DNA from: an uncultured Desulfuromonadales bacterium
GTDB taxonomy: Bacteria > Desulfobacterota > Desulfuromonadia > Geobacterales > Pseudopelobacteraceae
DNA length: 47,279 nt
Assembly: GCA_903868145.1 (NCBI GenBank)
Contig: CAIPTY010000103.1
Location: forward strand, 1 to 47,279
Direction: 5' to 3'
Shown: positions 43,414-47,279 of the stretch, piece after piece
Position numbering within the stretch: position 1 is the first letter of the stretch
Layout: each line of letters opens with the position of its first letter
The notes under the pieces: generated by a model
Told to the model about the DNA's origin: nothing
What the model saw: the letters and a program-made list of their open reading frames with translations, nothing else
Databases searched by the model: none
Made by a program: the position numbers and the translations under genes

Positions 43414-45192
43414 ATGTCTTTTACCGGAGATCTGGCTCACCTGCCGATAGTCGATGTTATTCAACTGCTGTATTCAACAAGAAAGACAGGGACTCTCTAC
43501 GTCAAAAGCGATAAGGGTGAAAGTCAACTGGTATTCAGCGACGGATACCTGACGAGCGCGAATCACCTGAACAATAGTGTGCGTATCGGCCAGATCCTGG
43601 TCGAAATGAACGCCATAACGCAGCAGAACCTTGATCTGGCGCTCCGGGAGCAGAAAAATGCCGGAACAGAGCGAAAACCGCTGATTGCAGCCTTGATCGA
43701 GCAGGGAACCATCGGGCGGGAAGACGCCTACAAGGGGCTGGAACATCTGATAGAGATGACGATTGTCGAAGTCTTGACCTGGACAACCGGGACATTTTCC
43801 CTTGATGTTGAAAAAACAGCGGTCAACGATGAGTACCGCTATTTTCCGGAGACCCTGAAACAGGAAATATTATTGAATGTGCAGGGGATCCTGATGGATG
43901 CCCTGCGCATCTATGATGAAAAAATGCGGGATGGGACGCTGGAGGATATCTTCTTTTCTCCGGAGGAGACCGGCGATGAAAATCAGGGCAGCGCCGGCGA
44001 TGGCGGCCTGTCGGTAACGGCCGATCTTCTGGGTCTGGACTCACTTGATACCATGAAGAAGAAGATTCCGGACGTGTTCATCGGTCTCAAAGACCATGAT
44101 CCGGCGTCCGAGCTTCGTGCCGTCATAGCCGAAAGCCTGGGCGAGCTGCCAAAGGACGGACAGTCGGCACTCTGCACCCTGCTCAAGACATGTACCGCAC
44201 AAAAACCGGCCGACGCTAGCAACTCACTGCCGCTGGCCATTATCGTATTCAGCCGCGACCAGTTCATGAATCACGCAATTACGACCATCTCACGACACAA
44301 GGGTCATGTCGTATTCACCACTGATGATGCCGCAAACCTCGACCTGATCATCGAACAGTCCTTTTCCCGGGACCTGCTGCCGCTGCTCATCATTGATGAT
44401 TCTGCGTTTCTCGGGACGGGATACACCGGACAGGCCGTTACATCCCTTATACAACAGAAACAGAAGGCGTACCCGTTACTTCCCGTTCTAAAGCTCGACA
44501 CAGCGCTGGAAGATTACTCCTTTACCCAGCATGAACGGGGAGAACGGTCGGGAGCGGTTTTCCCTCGCCCGAACCTGCACCGCCGCTCTGAAAGCTTCGT
44601 GGCAGATATGACCGGTTTTCTGGGGGCGTTCAGTACGTACCTGTCAGGATTTCTGGTAACGCCGGAACGTCAGGCCGCCCGCAAGCTGAACGAAATTGCG
44701 GTAAACCTCACGTCAATGAAGGATCCGCCCGAAGTCGCACTGGAACTTCTCACCTTCATGGCATTCCAGTTCGAGCGAGTCGTCACATTTGTTGTCAGCG
44801 GATCAGAACTGATTGCCGAGAAAAGTATCGGGATAAAGGCGGAGAAAATAGCCGGAGCAACCAAACCCATGCTGTTCAGAATTCCTCTTGAGCAGCGTTC
44901 GGTGTTTCAGGATGCAATCGAAAAGCGGCGTGTGTACTACGGAATCTGCACCGATCCGCTGCTGAAAACCCATGTCTACCCTGAAATAGGAGCTCCAAGA
45001 AACTCAAAGATCATGCTTCTTCCCCTGCTCCTGTCCGGAAAGGTTATCGCCCTTTTCTACGGTGATTTCGGCCAGAAGGCTCCTTCGCCGATTCAGATGG
45101 AACATCTGGAGATTCTCTCCCGTTTTGCCGGCCTGGTGCTTGATAACTTGTTTTACCGGAAAAAACTTGATAATTTAGCCCGCCCCGCCTAG
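43414..45192 (+). CDS. DUF4388 (PATAN) multi-domain signalling protein with GAF-like C-terminus
   Basis: The 592-residue protein starts with the DUF4388 signature (SFTGDLAHLPIVDVIQLLYSTRKTGTLYVK, then ESQLVFSDGYLTSANH). Inside this domain lies an MshEN-like unit at residues 57-80 (RIGQILVEMNAITQQNLDLALREQ) and a weaker second one (about 89-112). After a linker, about 265-330 resembles a receiver fold (LAIIVFSRDQFMNHAITTI and LLPLLIIDD), followed by a helical part. Residues of about 415-585 look like a GAF domain (ELLTFMAFQFERVVTFVVSGSEL and KIMLLPLLLSGKVIALFYGDFG). It lies 40 bases before a PilT-family gene on the same strand, so a role in controlling twitching or gliding is inferred. Confidence 0.75.
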   Translation: MSFTGDLAHLPIVDVIQLLYSTRKTGTLYVKSDKGESQLVFSDGYLTSANHLNNSVRIGQILVEMNAITQQNLDLALREQKNAGTERKPLIAALIEQGTIGREDAYKGLEHLIEMTIVEVLTWTTGTFSLDVEKTAVNDEYRYFPETLKQEILLNVQGILMDALRIYDEKMRDGTLEDIFFSPEETGDENQGSAGDGGLSVTADLLGLDSLDTMKKKIPDVFIGLKDHDPASELRAVIAESLGELPKDGQSALCTLLKTCTAQKPADASNSLPLAIIVFSRDQFMNHAITTISRHKGHVVFTTDDAANLDLIIEQSFSRDLLPLLIIDDSAFLGTGYTGQAVTSLIQQKQKAYPLLPVLKLDTALEDYSFTQHERGERSGAVFPRPNLHRRSESFVADMTGFLGAFSTYLSGFLVTPERQAARKLNEIAVNLTSMKDPPEVALELLTFMAFQFERVVTFVVSGSELIAEKSIGIKAEKIAGATKPMLFRIPLEQRSVFQDAIEKRRVYYGICTDPLLKTHVYPEIGAPRNSKIMLLPLLLSGKVIALFYGDFGQKAPSPIQMEHLEILSRFAGLVLDNLFYRKKLDNLARPA

Positions 45193-45232
45193 GATTTGTG
45201 CCGCATAGATTTTCGTACGGGAAGGATTCGTT

Positions 45233-46306
45233 ATGGACTTGAATGTACTGCATCAGATACTTGACATAGCTTTTCAAAAACGCGTGTCAGATATTCACTT
45301 TGAGGTGGAAAACCCCCCGTTTTTCAGGGGGAAGGGGCAATTGATCCGGGCAAAGATGCCGAATTTGACCCCTGCGGATACGCACATGATCGCAGCCGAG
45401 GTGATGAGGCATAACAAAAAGGAGTTGTGCGGCGAACTGAAAGATCTGGATGCCTCGTATTCTTTGGCAGGCGGTGGACGTTTCCGCGTCAGCATCTTCC
45501 GGCAGAGAGGGCATTACGGCATTGTCATGCGGGTTATCCCGCCGTCCATCGGAACCTTTCGTGAACTGAACATACCCGCCGTGCTGTCGGAAATTGCGGA
45601 GGCTCCCAACGGGCTGATCCTGGTTACCGGACCGACCGGCAACGGCAAGTCAACAACCCTGGCGGCCATGCTGAGGTACCTGAATGAGAAGCAGAGTTTT
45701 AACATAATTACGATAGAAGACCCGATCGAGTTCATCTTCACATCACAGAAAAGCTGCGTCATTCAGCGGGAGGTGGGCATTGACACCGAGAGCTTCAGCG
45801 CCGCACTCAAATCAGCCCTGCGCATGGATCCCGACGTCATAATGGTCGGCGAGATGCGCGACAAGGAAACGATTGACGCCTGCATTAAGGCTGCCGAAAC
45901 CGGGCACCTGGTATTCTCCTCCCTTCACACCAATGGTGCGGTCTCGACTGTAAACCGCGTTATCGGTCATTTCCCGCCGGAATCCCAGGAAATTATTCGA
46001 CAACGCCTGGCGGACATCCTCGTGGCAACCATATCGCTCAGACTTATTAAGGATAAAACCGGCGAAAACATCCTGCCGGTTGTGGAGATCATGAGGTCAA
46101 CCACCACCATACAGGCCTGCATCCGTGAGGGGCGACTTGATGAAATTGAAAAGCACATCGAAAACGGCGCAAATCAATACAGCATGCAGACCCTGGACAT
46201 GCACCTGCTGAGGCTCTACAAACAGGATCTTATAACGATCGAGGATGCCAAGCGCCTGACTCATTCCATGGATTTTGAGAGGAAGGTGATGTTTGAAAGT
46301 GAATAG
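45233..46306 (+). CDS. pilT: PilT-family twitching motility ATPase
   Basis: The 357-residue protein has the PilT PAS-like N-domain (SDIHFEVENPPFFRGKGQL), Walker A GPTGNGKSTT (133-142), Asp box IITIEDPIEFIF, Walker B DPDVIMVGEMRD, His box ETGHLVFSSLHTNGA and the closing QRLADILVATISLRLIKD. PilT powers retraction of type IVa pili; the unusual GNGKS P-loop (Asn for Ser) is conservative. Several pilT-like paralogues are usual in this bacterial group, so which one this is cannot be said. It follows the DUF4388 protein by 40 bases with GAAGGA before the ATG, so both are probably one operon. Confidence 0.9.
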   Translation: MDLNVLHQILDIAFQKRVSDIHFEVENPPFFRGKGQLIRAKMPNLTPADTHMIAAEVMRHNKKELCGELKDLDASYSLAGGGRFRVSIFRQRGHYGIVMRVIPPSIGTFRELNIPAVLSEIAEAPNGLILVTGPTGNGKSTTLAAMLRYLNEKQSFNIITIEDPIEFIFTSQKSCVIQREVGIDTESFSAALKSALRMDPDVIMVGEMRDKETIDACIKAAETGHLVFSSLHTNGAVSTVNRVIGHFPPESQEIIRQRLADILVATISLRLIKDKTGENILPVVEIMRSTTTIQACIREGRLDEIEKHIENGANQYSMQTLDMHLLRLYKQDLITIEDAKRLTHSMDFERKVMFESE

Positions 46307-46340
46307 AACTGTGCGGGGGCGCGGGCAGTAATTCAGTTTT

Positions 46341-46814
46341 TCAAGCTGTTTCGTGGTGTGCCCTCATCAGCTCGGCAAATGCTGCGCGGGTTTCCGGGTC
46401 GGATATTGCCGCTGACTGTTCGTCTATCTGTGCCAACTGACGAGCGGTCAGTTTTTTTTTGCGGGGCATTTTTTCCTCAGGAGCAACTTCGCTCAACGTT
46501 TTGACACTCCCTGATGTGAGGACAATCTCCCTGACAACCTGACTACCGATACGGCCATTGATCTTTTCGATCATCATCGCCTTCAGAAAATTAAGTTCCT
46601 GTTTCCAGGGCCCGCTTGATACGGCGACCGTGAGTGTGCCTCTGATAATGCGAACCGGCATTGCCCGGGCGACCACCGTTTCTCCAACCACTTCGGGCCA
46701 CAAGCGCCAGATATCGGCTTCACGCAGACGATCTGACAGCCCCAGAGTCGTCAGTTCATCGCGGGCAATATCTCCGAGCGGGCGTGGAAACGGCATTCTG
46801 GCCCGTTTTGCCAT
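46341..46814 (-). CDS. DUF721/DciA-like protein
   Basis: The 157-residue protein has a DUF721 domain at about 15-110: LREADIWRLWPEVVGETVVARAMPVRIIRGTLTVAVSSGPWKQEL, then KINGRIGSQVVREIVLTSG. DciA proteins of this family contact the replicative helicase DnaB. The C-terminal part is basic and charged. It converges with the PilT gene and lies one base after a small membrane protein gene on its own strand, so they form a pair. The helicase-loader role is family knowledge, not shown here. Confidence 0.8.
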   Translation of the reverse strand: MAKRARMPFPRPLGDIARDELTTLGLSDRLREADIWRLWPEVVGETVVARAMPVRIIRGTLTVAVSSGPWKQELNFLKAMMIEKINGRIGSQVVREIVLTSGSVKTLSEVAPEEKMPRKKKLTARQLAQIDEQSAAISDPETRAAFAELMRAHHETA

Positions 46815-46815
46815 G

Positions 46816-47064
46816 CTATTTTTTCCTGCGGCTGAAATAACCGCCTACGATCTGCCCCGCCACCGAACCTCCCAGGGTAAGGGGGATCACCTGCCAGCCA
46901 AAACCGGCCTTGAGACGTAGAAGCACGATAAAGGGAATCGGAAGGTGGATCAGCAGAAACCACATGAACGAATATTTGCTGTAGTTCTGTCGCAGGTATC
47001 CACAGGGAACACTCACCAAGAAAGCAAGCAGAACGAGTCCGGCAATGATCAACGATACTTGCAT
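46816..47064 (-). CDS. Small three-helix membrane protein, function unknown
   Basis: The 82-residue protein has hydrophobic segments at about 3-21, 33-49 and 56-74, and ends in a basic FSRRKK tail that predicts a cytoplasmic C-terminus. No family is recognised. GGAGT lies before the ATG at good spacing. It directly precedes the DUF721 gene (one base apart), so both are likely co-transcribed. Confidence 0.75.
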   Translation of the reverse strand: MQVSLIIAGLVLLAFLVSVPCGYLRQNYSKYSFMWFLLIHLPIPFIVLLRLKAGFGWQVIPLTLGGSVAGQIVGGYFSRRKK

Positions 47065-47175
47065 AACTTACTCCTTTTCAGGCATAGTAGAAACTCGGCG
47101 GATGTTTGTCAATCCGCTTGTTATGAATCAGACCTTCGGCGTGTCTCACTCCCTCTAAAAACCACACGCGCTGAT

Positions 47176-47279
47176 TTATTCCAATTCCAGATCAAGGATG
47201 ATATCAAGGCGGCGAGGATTGAGGCGGCGAGGCGTACTTTCTCGTACGTTGAGCTGCCGAAGACGAGCCAACGAAGATA
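47176..47279. repeat. MITE-like repeat (family A), cut by the window edge
   Basis: The copy starts with the left terminal repeat (attccaattccagatcaagg), continues with the shared core (ggcgaggattgaggcggcga, cgtactttctcgtacg as a small hairpin, ttgagctgccgaagacgagc) and stops at caacgaagata at the window end. The missing right end can be predicted from the copies at 24.45 and 34.2 kb. Confidence 0.8.

Noticed and set aside
1-47279. CRISPR array, rRNA operon or complete insertion sequence with transposase
   Set aside because: No regularly spaced direct repeats, no rRNA sequence and no transposase-like protein were seen; the only mobile-looking items are small non-coding repeats and the AbiE cassette.

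Overview
The window looks like chromosomal DNA of a Geobacter-type member of the Desulfuromonadales (Desulfobacterota). This is an inference from the gene mix (a Flp/Tad pilus locus, bioB-bioD-bioA, several secretion/twitching ATPases, DUF4388 and multi-receiver signalling proteins, dispersed intergenic hairpin repeats), not from a marker gene. Most genes are moderately GC-rich and start behind good Shine-Dalgarno sites. An AT-rich stretch at about 1.9-2.65 kb and the AT-rich glycosyltransferase at 20.4-22.0 kb stand out and may be acquired.

Layout. (1) 1-2.65 kb: the 5' end of a gene leaving the left edge behind a good sigma-54 promoter candidate, an SGNH-type lipoprotein, a two-helix membrane protein and a single-domain response regulator followed in frame by a stranded helix-turn-helix-like tail. 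(2) 2.65-16.9 kb: a Tad (tight adherence) type IVc pilus locus. The minus strand carries flp pilin, cpaB, cpaC, cpaE/tadZ, cpaF/tadA, tadB and tadC, then a 29-residue membrane miniprotein, a DUF192 protein and a TolA/TonB-like protein. The plus strand carries a divergent AAA+ ATPase with an MshEN-like (c-di-GMP-binding type) N-terminus, then TadG-like and TadE-like proteins. (3) 16.9-23.5 kb: a glycan cassette (two polytopic GT-C-like proteins, a methyltransferase, a GT2 glycosyltransferase) interrupted by an AbiEi/AbiEii type IV toxin-antitoxin pair with a perfect palindromic operator candidate. (4) 23.6-30.9 kb: two small flagellar-like genes behind a sigma-28-like box, a response regulator translationally coupled to a large hybrid histidine kinase, a gamma-glutamylcyclotransferase-like protein, tRNA-Asp and an NtrC-type regulator. 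(5) 31-34.2 kb: biotin operon bioB-bioD-bioA with a predicted BirA operator over its promoter. (6) 34.3-41.5 kb: a GspE/PilB-family ATPase, a small membrane protein, an RND efflux pump with its adaptor, and a ferritin-like protein. (7) 41.7-47.3 kb: ettA, a DUF4388 multi-domain protein, a PilT-family ATPase, a DUF721/DciA-like protein and a small membrane protein.

A recurring theme is surface machinery and its control: four secretion- or pilus-related ATPases, two proteins with MshEN-like repeats, two putative glycosyl-transfer membrane proteins beside the pilus genes, and several phosphorelay proteins. The Tad locus here lacks a visible prepilin peptidase (CpaA/TadV) and TadD, which must lie elsewhere if the pilus is functional. 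Two families of dispersed intergenic repeats are visible: one resembles a MITE with terminal inverted repeats (three copies), the other forms large hairpins (two copies). No wholly new system is proven. The best leads are the 29-residue miniprotein, the MshEN-AAA+ protein divergent from flp, the stop-separated HTH tail and the AbiE operator array.
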